NCBI RefSeq assembly: GCF_017873955.1
Contig: NZ_JAGGKS010000005.1
Location: 1-64,000 of the forward strand
Source of the DNA: Sedimentibacter acidaminivorans
Lineage (GTDB): Bacteria > Bacillota > Clostridia > Tissierellales > Sedimentibacteraceae
Length of the DNA stretch: 64,000 nucleotides
Reading direction: 5' to 3'
The notes below the pieces were generated by a model, which had not been told where the DNA came from, did no database searches, and saw only the letters and a program-made list of their open reading frames with translations. Below are positions 1 to 7,509 of this stretch, piece after piece (within the stretch, counting starts at the first letter, position 1; each line of letters opens with the position of its first letter). Made by a program: the position numbers and the translations under genes.

Positions 1-375
1 AGATTGACAGGCTGTCAAAACATATCACCTTGCAAGGTAATATCACCGTATACTGTTTATGCAACTGATTGGGATATTTTATTAGAAACAAGTGATAAAA
101 TTTCTGATAACATTAAGTATGTTGGAATTAAGTCTCATTCGTTTGAATTTGCTGATAAAGCGGAAGATAAAAACACGATTAAGTGTGAAGTAAATGAAGT
201 TGTAGAAGGGATAAATGGATATACTATAATTTTTAATAATAAAAAAAGCGAAAATATAAATTTAAATTCTCACATATGGTTCAAAATAAAAAAAGAGGTT
301 TGGAATAATAAAAAAAATAATATAAAAAAATTGTATGTTAAAATACCACAAAAATCTATATTGCTTTTGGAGTAA
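1..375 (+). CDS. modC: Molybdate ABC transporter ATP-binding protein, C-terminal part
   Basis: The reading frame is open from the first base, so only the last ~124 residues are present and the ATPase domain lies outside the window. The visible part begins with the motif RLTGCQNISP and has the features DWDI, KYVGIKSHSFE and IWFKIKKEVW, ending in PQKSILLLE. This is the C-terminal accessory region I know from clostridial ModC-type molybdate importers, which energise molybdate uptake at the membrane. A ModE-type regulator follows, convergent, with only 9 bases between the stops, which supports the molybdate assignment. A related tungstate or sulfate ATPase remains possible because the nucleotide-binding domain cannot be seen. 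Confidence 0.72.
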   Translation, partial: RLTGCQNISPCKVISPYTVYATDWDILLETSDKISDNIKYVGIKSHSFEFADKAEDKNTIKCEVNEVVEGINGYTIIFNNKKSENINLNSHIWFKIKKEVWNNKKNNIKKLYVKIPQKSILLLE

Positions 376-384
376 TATAGATTT

Positions 385-729
385 TTATAAATAGGTTTTG
401 AAGTATTTGTTAAATAATTCATTTGAAATTGAATTTATTTCTTTATCAAATGCGATATATTGTTTTAAAAATTCAATACATTCTGGTGTTAAGCTTGAAC
501 CTCCACCACCTATACCACCGATTTTTCTGTCTAAAAGTTTAAATCCAAGAGCTTTTTCAGCAACCTTAATCATTTTATATGCCTTTGTATATGATAGGTT
601 CATTTCTTTAGCCGCTCCATTTAAAGATTCGAATTCTTTTGTAAGAGTTAGAAGCGTTACTACTCCAGGTCCGAAAAAAATATCCTCCTTTGCTAAACGA
701 ATTCTTAATGTTAAATGCAGTTTTTCCAT
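385..729 (-). CDS. ModE-type winged-helix transcriptional regulator (DNA-binding domain only)
   Basis: A 114-residue protein with a LysR-like winged helix-turn-helix: hydrophobic core LTLTKEFESLNGAAKEMNLS, then YTKAYKMIKVAEKALGF, then the glycine-rich wing GGIGGGGSSLTPE. That wing is typical of the N-terminal domain of ModE. Full-length ModE also carries two molybdate-binding MOP domains; these are absent here, as in many Firmicutes, so molybdate sensing is not shown. The ATG is preceded by AGGAG with six spacer bases. It lies tail to tail with the molybdate ATPase gene, which suggests that it regulates molybdate uptake or molybdenum-enzyme genes. Confidence 0.82.
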   Translation of the reverse strand: MEKLHLTLRIRLAKEDIFFGPGVVTLLTLTKEFESLNGAAKEMNLSYTKAYKMIKVAEKALGFKLLDRKIGGIGGGGSSLTPECIEFLKQYIAFDKEINSISNELFNKYFKTYL

Positions 730-806
730 AATTTTCTCCTAAGCTTATTGTTGGAGGGATTTTTATTCATCCCGAACTATTTAAATAAAATAAGTAGTAT
801 ATTTAC

Positions 807-834
807 ATTTTACCAAAATTGATAATAATTGCAA
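807..834 (-). promoter_or_regulatory. Sigma-A-type promoter of the ModE-like gene
   Basis: On the minus strand TTGCAA (829-834) is followed after 16 bases by TAAAAT (807-812), preceded by the extended -10 dinucleotide TG. An inverted repeat GGGAT/ATCCC (756-773) lies in the leader between promoter and start codon. Confidence 0.5.
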
Positions 835-921
835 CACTATAAACTAAATATTCGAAATAATCATAACTTTAATTAATAAATGAAATATATTCATAAAAAG
901 TTAAAAAAGGTGACAAGATAC

Positions 922-951
922 TTGGAAATATAAAAGAATGAATGTTATAAT
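922..951 (+). promoter_or_regulatory. Sigma-A-type promoter for the DUF6873-ytxC pair
   Basis: TTGGAA (922-927), 18-base spacer, TATAAT (946-951), 25 bases before the ATG at 976. The spacer is one base longer than ideal. Confidence 0.5.
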
Positions 952-975
952 TAAAAAAAATATTTAGGAGAAGAA

Positions 976-1710
976 ATGAATCCATTTGTGCCAACTACAA
1001 CACCCAGATATGCAATAATAGATTACAGGGCAAGCGATGAAATAAAAAAATATTTAAATAAATTAAATATTAATCTTATTAAAACTGTTAAATGTTGCGA
1101 TTTGCATGAACCTATTGATGGTCATCCTGATATGGTAATGCATCCAATTGATGAAAAAACTTTTATTGTCGCACCAAATGTATATGATTATTATAGAAGT
1201 GTTTTAAATAACATAGGAATAAAAGTTATTAAAGGTGGAAAAACTCTATGTAGAAACTATCCTGAGGATATAGCATATAATGTAGCAAGAATAGGGAGAT
1301 ATGCTGTGCACAACACACATCATACAGACCAGGTTTTAAAGTATTATTTGGAAGAAGCGAATATAGAGTTTATTCATGTAAATCAGGGTTATACAAAATG
1401 CTCATTAGCGGCAGTTGGTAAAAATAAGGCTGTAACCTCTGATTTGTTAATACATGAAAAAATTAAATCATATAATATAGACTGTATGTTTATAAATCCT
1501 GAAGTAGTTTATCTAAAAGGGTATAATTGTGGATTTATAGGTGGCTGTACGGGATTAATAAATGAAAAAATTTTTTTATCAACTGGCCAAATTTTTGATA
1601 AAATTATTATTGATGCATTTAAACAATTTATACAGTCCTCAGGATATTTGTATGAAGAAGCTTCAAGTCAACAAATAATAGATTTGGGATCAATAATACC
1701 AATAATATAA
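976..1710 (+). CDS. DUF6873-type GME-fold protein
   Basis: A 244-residue soluble protein with no signal peptide or membrane segment, started at an ATG with AGGAG upstream. Motifs are FVPTTTPRYAIIDYRAS at the N-terminus, HPDMVMHP, VNQGYTKCSLAAVG and GYNCGFIGGCTG. I recognise it as the clostridial family called DUF6873, described as having a GME (amidinotransferase-like) fold. Conserved Asp, His and Cys residues in the motifs would suit an amidine- or arginine-handling enzyme, but no activity is known to me. It sits 24 bases before ytxC and is probably cotranscribed. A link with sporulation is only inferred from that neighbour. Confidence 0.65.
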   Translation: MNPFVPTTTPRYAIIDYRASDEIKKYLNKLNINLIKTVKCCDLHEPIDGHPDMVMHPIDEKTFIVAPNVYDYYRSVLNNIGIKVIKGGKTLCRNYPEDIAYNVARIGRYAVHNTHHTDQVLKYYLEEANIEFIHVNQGYTKCSLAAVGKNKAVTSDLLIHEKIKSYNIDCMFINPEVVYLKGYNCGFIGGCTGLINEKIFLSTGQIFDKIIIDAFKQFIQSSGYLYEEASSQQIIDLGSIIPII

Positions 1711-1734
1711 CCTCCCTGCGAGAGGAGTGACTAA

Positions 1735-2571
1735 ATGGAGCTTTTATCATTAGAGATTAGTGGAAATGAAAATGTTGAAATAACTAAAAATATTGAAATT
1801 ATAACAAGTGTAGATAACAGTGATATTAAAATAGAATTTTCTTCTACTGATGAAGGAAATATAAGAATAAAATATTTTACAAAGGAAACAATAAATAGAA
1901 AAGATAGTTTAGAAAAAGTAGTTAGTAAAATTACTAAACTGTTACAAGCGTACACTAAGCATGAAAGTTGTGTTTATCTTGAAGAAAATTATTTTTACTT
2001 CGATGAAGATGAATTCAATGAAATAAAAGAAATAATCGAGGAAGAGGTAGAAAATGATATTAAAGTACAGCTTGTAATAAAAAACAAACTTAAAGAAGTT
2101 CTAGAAAATTCAAAATCAATTAATTTAAATGGATTTATTAAATTTAGATTAAAGTTTATTAGTCTGTATGCTTCTCAAATTGTGGAGAAATGTATCGATA
2201 ATTATTTAATGAAAAAGGAATATCTTGATTTTATAAGTGTCATAAGATATATATCTGATGTAGATGAAAAAGAGCAGGATGTTGTTAATATTATGTACAA
2301 TAATCACAAGCTACAAATATATGACAGCAACATGAAAAAGTTGAATTATATAGGTGCCATTGAAATTTCTCAAGAGCTAGACGGAAAAATTTTAGAATAT
2401 AATGAGTTAATAATAAATATTTTATTAAATATTTCACCTAAAAAAATAATAATGCATACTAAAGTAGAAAAGGGGGATGAAGAGTCAGAAAATACAATTG
2501 AGATTATAAAGAGAATATTTGAGAATAAAGTTGAAATATGCAAAGGGTGTAAATTTTGCGAGCTAGTATAA
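1735..2571 (+). CDS. ytxC: YtxC-like sporulation protein
   Basis: A 278-residue acidic, mostly helical protein matching the YtxC family of spore formers. Characteristic stretches are EDEFNEIKEIIEEEV, FIKFRLKFI and VEKCIDNYLMKKEYLDFISVIRYI. The very C-terminus is ICKGCKFCELV, with a CxxC pair. Its biochemical role is unknown. The ATG follows AGAGGAG; a short inverted repeat (CCTC at 1711-1714 with GAGG at 1722-1725) could partly mask this ribosome-binding site. It follows the DUF6873 gene by 24 bases. A compact hairpin lies seven bases after the stop. Confidence 0.78.
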   Translation: MELLSLEISGNENVEITKNIEIITSVDNSDIKIEFSSTDEGNIRIKYFTKETINRKDSLEKVVSKITKLLQAYTKHESCVYLEENYFYFDEDEFNEIKEIIEEEVENDIKVQLVIKNKLKEVLENSKSINLNGFIKFRLKFISLYASQIVEKCIDNYLMKKEYLDFISVIRYISDVDEKEQDVVNIMYNNHKLQIYDSNMKKLNYIGAIEISQELDGKILEYNELIINILLNISPKKIIMHTKVEKGDEESENTIEIIKRIFENKVEICKGCKFCELV

Positions 2572-2577
2572 ATCAAC

Positions 2578-2592
2578 ACGCCCTCTGGGCGT
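2578..2592. repeat. GC-rich hairpin after ytxC
   Basis: Perfect six-base arms ACGCCC and GGGCGT around a three-base loop TCT, placed 7 bases after the ytxC stop. No T-run follows, so it is not a classical intrinsic terminator; it may stabilise or process the mRNA end. Confidence 0.45.
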
Positions 2593-2696
2593 ACATATTT
2601 AAGGAAATACTAAGCTTTATATCGTAAAATAGATATATAAAATGAATATAGCATTTTGCGATGATTAATATATAAATACTATGGGGAGGAATACAT

Positions 2697-2780
2697 ATGT
2701 CATTTTTAGTACTTGCAACATTGATTACAATAACAGTTTCATCTACGTTGCATTTAATAAATATTAAAGAAACCTTGTAA
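2697..2780 (+). CDS. Small hydrophobic peptide ORF, 27 residues
   Basis: ATG with an excellent ribosome-binding site GGGGAGGA and a 6-base spacer opens a 27-codon frame whose product starts MSFLVLATLITITV and ends in NIKETL. Residues 3-20 form one hydrophobic segment, so the product would be a single-span membrane peptide. The frame ends 25 bases before a strong bidirectional terminator, so it can form a complete transcription unit. I do not recognise the peptide. Position after a sporulation gene makes a sporulation-time membrane peptide possible, but that is a guess. It is below the size most gene callers report. Confidence 0.45.
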   Translation: MSFLVLATLITITVSSTLHLINIKETL

Positions 2781-2805
2781 ATCATGATACTAATATAGAT
2801 AAATT

Positions 2806-2838
2806 AAAAAATCACTATTTGTTAAATAGTGATTTTTT
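2806..2838. terminator. Bidirectional terminator between the small ORF and potD
   Basis: Perfect 15-base arms (2806-2820 and 2824-2838) around the loop GTT. A-rich and T-rich ends give a T-run on both strands, so it can end both convergent transcripts. Confidence 0.85.
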
Positions 2839-2850
2839 AATTTCTTTAAT

Positions 2851-3903
2851 TTAATTAGCCTCTTGTGCCATGACTTCTGTCCATCTAGAGCTGTATAAAT
2901 CTATGAACTCTTTTGGGTCTCTAAACATTTCCATATTATTAATATCTTCAGCTGGTATATTGAAAGCTTCATTGTTTAATAACTCTTCATCAACTTCTTT
3001 AATTGCATCTGTGTGTACTGTTGAGTACCATACTTCATCGATATTTCTAAGAGTTGATTCCTTTGAACATAAGAAATCTATAAATTTTTCTGATAATGTT
3101 TGGTTTTTGGTTGTTGCAGGTATAAACATAGCATCAATCCAAATATTGCTACCTTCTTTTGGTATTACAAAATCAAGATTTTCATTTTCTTCCATTGCAG
3201 AGACTGCTTCACCAGACCATACTAATGCCATATCGGCTTCCTCATTAATCATAATATCAGGGGCACCATCTGTTATATAAGCCATAACTAAAGGCTTTTG
3301 TTTTAAAAGTAATTCCTTTGCTTCATCAAGTTCTTGTTCATTAACAGTATTTAATGAATATCCTAAAAGTCTTAGTGCTGCTGCAAAAGAGTCCCTTTGT
3401 GAATCCATCATTATAATTCTTTGGTCATGATTTTTATCCCACAAAATTTCCCAACTTTTAGAAGAAACATCAACTGTGTTTTTGTTGTATAAAATACCTA
3501 AAGTACCCCAGAAATAAGGGACTGCATACTCATTGTTTGGGTCATATGGCTGGTTTTTGAATTCTTCTCCTATGAAATTATAGTTGGGAATATTTTCAAA
3601 ATTCAACTTATTAACCATGCCTTCATTAATCATTCTCTCAATCATATATTCGCTAGAAATTATCAAGTCATAATTAGATGCACCTGCTTTTGCTTTTATA
3701 TACATTTCTTCAGGTGTTGAATAAGTATCATATTTGATTGTAACATTATTTTCTATTTCGAACTGATTTAACAATGATTTGTCAATATAAATATCATAAT
3801 TCAAAATATTTAAAACCTCTTTTTCTTCCTGTCCGCATGCTGTTACAAAAATAAGAATGGATGCTAGAACTACTAGCAGTGAATATAAATTTCTTTTTTT
3901 CAT
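2851..3903 (-). CDS. potD: Spermidine/putrescine ABC transporter substrate-binding lipoprotein
   Basis: A 350-residue lipoprotein: charged KKR start, hydrophobic segment and lipobox VTAC with the lipidated Cys at residue 23. The mature part has the PotD-type periplasmic fold, with segments such as LNILNYDIYID, KAGASNYDLIISSEYMIERM, YAVPYFWGTLGILYN and MALVWSGEAVSAM. It captures polyamines outside the membrane and delivers them to the PotBC permease. It is the last gene of the minus-strand operon, 33 bases after potC, and ends just before a terminator. Spermidine versus putrescine preference cannot be read from the sequence. Confidence 0.92.
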   Translation of the reverse strand: MKKRNLYSLLVVLASILIFVTACGQEEKEVLNILNYDIYIDKSLLNQFEIENNVTIKYDTYSTPEEMYIKAKAGASNYDLIISSEYMIERMINEGMVNKLNFENIPNYNFIGEEFKNQPYDPNNEYAVPYFWGTLGILYNKNTVDVSSKSWEILWDKNHDQRIIMMDSQRDSFAAALRLLGYSLNTVNEQELDEAKELLLKQKPLVMAYITDGAPDIMINEEADMALVWSGEAVSAMEENENLDFVIPKEGSNIWIDAMFIPATTKNQTLSEKFIDFLCSKESTLRNIDEVWYSTVHTDAIKEVDEELLNNEAFNIPAEDINNMEMFRDPKEFIDLYSSRWTEVMAQEAN

Positions 3904-3936
3904 TTAAATACCTCGTTTTTAAAAATTTTTTTTATT

Positions 3937-4716
3937 TTATTTTGATTTTTCTATTGCATTTGATCTATTATTTACAATAATCATAAGCAATAATACTACA
4001 GTGAGCATTATTGTTGATAATGCATTTATAGTAGGACGGACACCTCTTCTTGCCATTGAATATATTACAATTGACAAATTTGTTACGCCTTCACCTTTTG
4101 TAAAGTAGCTTATGATGAAATCATCTATTGATAAAGTAAAAGCCATTAAAAACCCTGTTATTATTCCCGGCTTAATCTCTGGTATAATAACCTTTCTAAG
4201 CGCATACATTGGAGTTGCACCTAAATCCATAGCTGCCTCAGTCATATGTGTATCTAATTGCCTTAGTTTAGGAAGTATAGATAAAATAACGTATGGAGTA
4301 TTGAATATTATATGAGAAATAAGCATAGTGTTAAAGCCTAACTTAATATTTAACGATATATATAGTATCATTAATGCAATACCAGTTACTATATCAGGAT
4401 TTACAACGGGTAAATAATTTATATTTAAAATAATAGATTTTATTTTCCCTTTCATGCTATTTATGCCGATTGCTGCTGCTGTTCCTAATATAGTTGATAT
4501 TATGGCAGATATCAATGCAATGGAAACTGTATAATAAAGAGCCATTTTTATATCCCTATCTTGGAACAATTCTAAATACCATTTAAATGAAAATCCAGTC
4601 CAGTTACCTCTAGATTTAGATTCATTAAATGAATATATGGCTAGAACGATAATTGGGGAATATAGAAAAATGAATATAATTGCCATATAAATTCTAGATA
4701 AATATTTTTTTACCAA
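3937..4716 (-). CDS. potC: Spermidine/putrescine ABC transporter permease PotC
   Basis: A 259-residue permease with about six membrane segments. The EAA loop, where the ATPase docks, reads EAAMDLGATPMYALRKVIIP, followed by PGIITGFLMAFTLSIDDFI as in PotC. The likely start is a TTG at 4716, lying across the stop codon of potB, so the genes overlap by 7 bases and translation is probably coupled. Together with PotB it forms the membrane channel for polyamines. Confidence 0.92.
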   Translation of the reverse strand: MVKKYLSRIYMAIIFIFLYSPIIVLAIYSFNESKSRGNWTGFSFKWYLELFQDRDIKMALYYTVSIALISAIISTILGTAAAIGINSMKGKIKSIILNINYLPVVNPDIVTGIALMILYISLNIKLGFNTMLISHIIFNTPYVILSILPKLRQLDTHMTEAAMDLGATPMYALRKVIIPEIKPGIITGFLMAFTLSIDDFIISYFTKGEGVTNLSIVIYSMARRGVRPTINALSTIMLTVVLLLMIIVNNRSNAIEKSK

Positions 4717-5552
4717 AGCCTAGCACCACCTTCTTTATCCACATCAAATTTATTCATAATAGACATAGAAATTAAAATAATTATCATCATAATAATAGAA
4801 ATTGCTGAACCAAAATTCCAATCTCCATTTAATATAAACAATTTTTCAATTAAATTTCCTATCATCATATTTTTGTTACCACCTAATAGCTGTGGTATGA
4901 TGAATGTGCTAACAGCAGGCATAAACACCATTATTATACCAGATATAACTCCGGGCATACTAAGTGGTAAAATAATTTTTCTAAAGATAGTCTTTTTATC
5001 TGCACCTAAATCATCAGCAGCTTCTATAAGTCCAATATCCATTTTACTCAATGCTGTATAAATAGGAAGTATCATAAAGGGTATAAAGTTATAGACCATA
5101 CCCATCACAGTAGCACCCCTAGTATATAGAAGATTAACTTTTTGAAAACCAATCATCTCCAAAAAATTATTAATTAAACCATTATTTCCTAAAATAGTCA
5201 TCCATGCATATGTTCTAAGAAGCATGTTCATCCACATTGGTAAAATACATAAAAAAAGTAATGTATTTCTTTTTGATATATTAGAAGTTGAAATTATATA
5301 TGCAGCTGGATAACCTAAAATTAAACAAATTAAGGTAGATATTGCTGCAAGTGTCATTGAATCAAACAAAATATTTATATACATTGGGTCAAAAAACAGC
5401 TTATAGTTTTCTAAAGTAAAGTTAATTGTAGTAATTCCATTTGATTCCTTAGAAGTAATGCTGTATAACAAAACTAGGAAAGACGGCAATATAATAAATA
5501 TGGTCATCCAAACAATATAAGGGTAGGAAAAATATTTAGTTCTATCTTTCAA
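4710..5552 (-). CDS. potB: Spermidine/putrescine ABC transporter permease PotB
   Basis: A 280-residue permease with six predicted membrane segments. The docking loop is EAADDLGADKKTIFRKIILP followed by SMPGVISGIIMVFMPAVSTF, typical of PotB. The start is a TTG whose ribosome-binding site GGGGGAG is made by the last codons of potA, two bases away, a tightly coupled arrangement. It pairs with PotC to move polyamines across the membrane. Confidence 0.92.
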   Translation of the reverse strand: MKDRTKYFSYPYIVWMTIFIILPSFLVLLYSITSKESNGITTINFTLENYKLFFDPMYINILFDSMTLAAISTLICLILGYPAAYIISTSNISKRNTLLFLCILPMWMNMLLRTYAWMTILGNNGLINNFLEMIGFQKVNLLYTRGATVMGMVYNFIPFMILPIYTALSKMDIGLIEAADDLGADKKTIFRKIILPLSMPGVISGIIMVFMPAVSTFIIPQLLGGNKNMMIGNLIEKLFILNGDWNFGSAISIIMMIIILISMSIMNKFDVDKEGGARLW

Positions 5553-5554
5553 TT

Positions 5555-6595
5555 TTACTCCCCCTTTTCCATGATATGTATGTCATCAGGTGTAAAAGAT
5601 AAGCCAACTGTTGTGCCTATAGGAGCCTTTGTAGTTGAATGTACAAGAAATTCAAAGTTTGAAACAGCAACTATCATCTCATAGTGTACACCTTTAAATG
5701 TAACTGACTGTACAATTCCTTCAAGAGGACTTATGCTTTTTTCTGTTAAAACCAAATCTTCTGGACGAATAACAACTTCGATTTCTTCACCTCTACCAAA
5801 TCCATAATCTACGCATTCGAATTTTTTACCTAGAAATTCAACTAAGTAATCATCATGCATAACCCCTTTTAATATATTACTTTCTCCAATGAAATCAGCA
5901 ACAAAAGCATTTTCCGGCTCATTGTATATATCTATTGGAGTACCCATTTGTTGAATAATGCCATCATTCATTACAACTATTGTGTCAGACATAGTTAATG
6001 CTTCTTCTTGGTCATGTGTTACATAAACAAAGGTTATTCCTAACTTTTTTTGCATTGCTTTTAATTCGTTTTGCATGTCTTTTCTAAGTTTCAAATCAAG
6101 AGCACCGAGAGGTTCATCTAAAAGGAGTACCTTAGGTTCATTAACTAATGCCCTTGCAATTGCAATTCTTTGCTGTTGTCCACCACTAAGCTGATCAATT
6201 CTTCTCTTGCCATAATTTTTAAGGTTAAAAAGTTCAAGCATCTTTAATACTTTATTACTAATAATTTTTTCATCCATTTTTTTAATTCTTAATCCAAATG
6301 CAATATTATCAAAAACATTCATGTGAGGGAATAGAGCATATTTTTGAAAGACAGTATTAAGTTGCCTTTTAAATGGAGGAACATCATTCATTAGGTGACC
6401 ATCGAAATATACTTCTCCTGATGTTGGTGTTTCAAAACCTCCTATTATTCTTAATGTTGTAGTTTTACCACATCCACTAGGACCTAGCAAGGTTACAAAT
6501 TCATTTTCCTTAACAGATAAGGTTATGTCATCAAGAACTGTCTCACCATCGAATTTTTTAGTAATATTATTTAATTCTATAATTGCATTGCTCAT
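5555..6595 (-). CDS. potA: Spermidine/putrescine ABC transporter ATP-binding protein
   Basis: A 346-residue ABC ATPase with Walker [10 protein letters not shown] (about residues 38-46), signature LSGGQQQR, Walker [13 protein letters not shown] and switch His in VTHDQEEAL. The last ~110 residues form the TOBE-type regulatory domain seen in PotA ([13 protein letters not shown]). It hydrolyses ATP on the cytoplasmic face to power PotBCD. It follows the cupin regulator gene by 18 bases in the operon. The ATG has GGAG upstream. Confidence 0.93.
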   Translation of the reverse strand: MSNAIIELNNITKKFDGETVLDDITLSVKENEFVTLLGPSGCGKTTTLRIIGGFETPTSGEVYFDGHLMNDVPPFKRQLNTVFQKYALFPHMNVFDNIAFGLRIKKMDEKIISNKVLKMLELFNLKNYGKRRIDQLSGGQQQRIAIARALVNEPKVLLLDEPLGALDLKLRKDMQNELKAMQKKLGITFVYVTHDQEEALTMSDTIVVMNDGIIQQMGTPIDIYNEPENAFVADFIGESNILKGVMHDDYLVEFLGKKFECVDYGFGRGEEIEVVIRPEDLVLTEKSISPLEGIVQSVTFKGVHYEMIVAVSNFEFLVHSTTKAPIGTTVGLSFTPDDIHIMEKGE

Positions 6596-6613
6596 ATAAA
6601 TTCTCCTTAAAAA

Positions 6614-7150
6614 TTAAAAATTAGGTGGAGTACTCACCCATATTACTCGTGCGGCATTTTTGCTTGTGTTTTCTATATAATGGCTTTTATTTGTTTTGAA
6701 ATAAAATGATTCACCTTTTTTGACTTTAAAAGCATGATTACCATAGTAAAGCATAATAGTTCCTGATAATATATAGCCAAATTCTTCTCCTTCATGTGGA
6801 TTGTCCACTTTAGTTTTTGCATAGCTATCAAGTTCAACTAAAATTGGTTCCATTTTATTTTTCTGGGCATTTGGAATAATCCAATTAATTATGTAGTTAT
6901 CATCAGTTTCTTTTACAAAAACGTCATCTTCTTTAAAAACTATTTTGCCATCTACTGCTCCGTTAAAAAAGGTACCTAAATCCGTACCTAAACATTCTAA
7001 TATATCTGTTAATGTAGCAATAGAAGGGGAGGTTAAATCTCTTTCTATTTGTGAAATGTATCCTTTTGTCAATTCGCACCTATCTGCTAGTTCCTGCTGA
7101 GTTAAAGAATTGGCATTTCTAAGTCTTTTAATATTCTCTCCAATATCCAT
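6614..7150 (-). CDS. XRE-family regulator with cupin domain, polyamine operon regulator
   Basis: A 178-residue protein: an XRE helix-turn-helix at residues ~6-60 (IKRLRNANSLTQQELADRC then LTKGYISQIERDLTSPSIAT) and a cupin barrel at ~105-175 (NPHEGEEFGYILSGTIMLYYG, KKGESFYFKTNKSHYIENT). This architecture is that of PuuR-like repressors, where the cupin binds a small metabolite. As first gene of the potABCD operon it probably senses polyamines and represses its own operon. The promoter region carries two identical palindromes downstream of the -10 box, the expected place for a repressor. Ligand and sign of control are inferred. Confidence 0.88.
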   Translation of the reverse strand: MDIGENIKRLRNANSLTQQELADRCELTKGYISQIERDLTSPSIATLTDILECLGTDLGTFFNGAVDGKIVFKEDDVFVKETDDNYIINWIIPNAQKNKMEPILVELDSYAKTKVDNPHEGEEFGYILSGTIMLYYGNHAFKVKKGESFYFKTNKSHYIENTSKNAARVIWVSTPPNF

Positions 7151-7169
7151 AAGAAACCCCTCGTATTTT

Positions 7170-7207
7170 GTTTATATTATTAAACTCTGTGTTTATAATT
7201 ATTAAAC
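7170..7207. promoter_or_regulatory. Tandem palindromic operators of the pot operon
   Basis: Two near-identical palindromes: GTTTATATTATTAAAC (7170-7185) and GTTTATAATTATTAAAC (7191-7207), spaced 21 bases start to start, i.e. two helical turns. They lie between the pot -10 box and the start codon, so a bound protein would block transcription. The likely binder is the HTH-cupin protein encoded next. Confidence 0.65.
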
Positions 7208-7222
7208 TTCACATATGGCTTT

Positions 7223-7251
7223 ATTATATATATAGCTAATAGTAATGTCAA
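7223..7251 (-). promoter_or_regulatory. Consensus sigma-A promoter of the pot operon
   Basis: On the minus strand TTGACA (7246-7251) and TATAAT (7223-7228) are separated by exactly 17 bases, a perfect match to the housekeeping consensus. Transcription should start near 7215, placing both palindromes inside the transcribed leader. Confidence 0.85.
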
Positions 7252-7318
7252 TACGGAAAATAAAAAAAATAAATAAAATATTTTATTTGTTTTTTAGGGT
7301 CATATTACTATATAATAA

Positions 7319-7335
7319 GTTTATAATTACTAAAC
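7319..7335. promoter_or_regulatory. Third copy of the pot-type operator, facing the HTH gene
   Basis: GTTTATAATTACTAAAC repeats the pot operator with one change. It begins two bases after a plus-strand TATAAT (7311-7316), itself 18 bases after a poor -35 (TTGTTT, 7287-7292). The same regulator may therefore also control the gene starting at 7510. Confidence 0.5.
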
Positions 7336-7420
7336 ATTCTTGAAATTTTTAAAAAAAATACATATATAAATTGATAGATGTATTTCAAAATTAATTTATT
7401 TAGATAAAATACCTAATATT

Positions 7421-7437
7421 ATTTGTCATTGACAAAT
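7421..7437. promoter_or_regulatory. Inverted repeat upstream of the 509-residue HTH gene
   Basis: ATTTGTCATTGACAAAT has perfect eight-base arms around one central base. Two more TGACA half-sites follow within 25 bases (7441-7456). This cluster, about 70 bases before the start codon, looks like an operator, possibly for the HTH protein itself. Confidence 0.45.
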
Positions 7438-7509
7438 AAGTGACATGATTTGTGACAAAAATATTGTAAGAGTAAAAAAAACATGATATTATTTATTTGA
7501 GGTGATATT

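Noticed and set aside
398-742. 114-codon plus-strand frame
   Set aside because: Antisense shadow of the ModE-like gene, which has a clear HTH and ribosome-binding site.
2573-2785. 70-codon minus-strand frame between ytxC and potD
   Set aside because: No ribosome-binding site; the plus strand holds the well-signalled small peptide gene instead.
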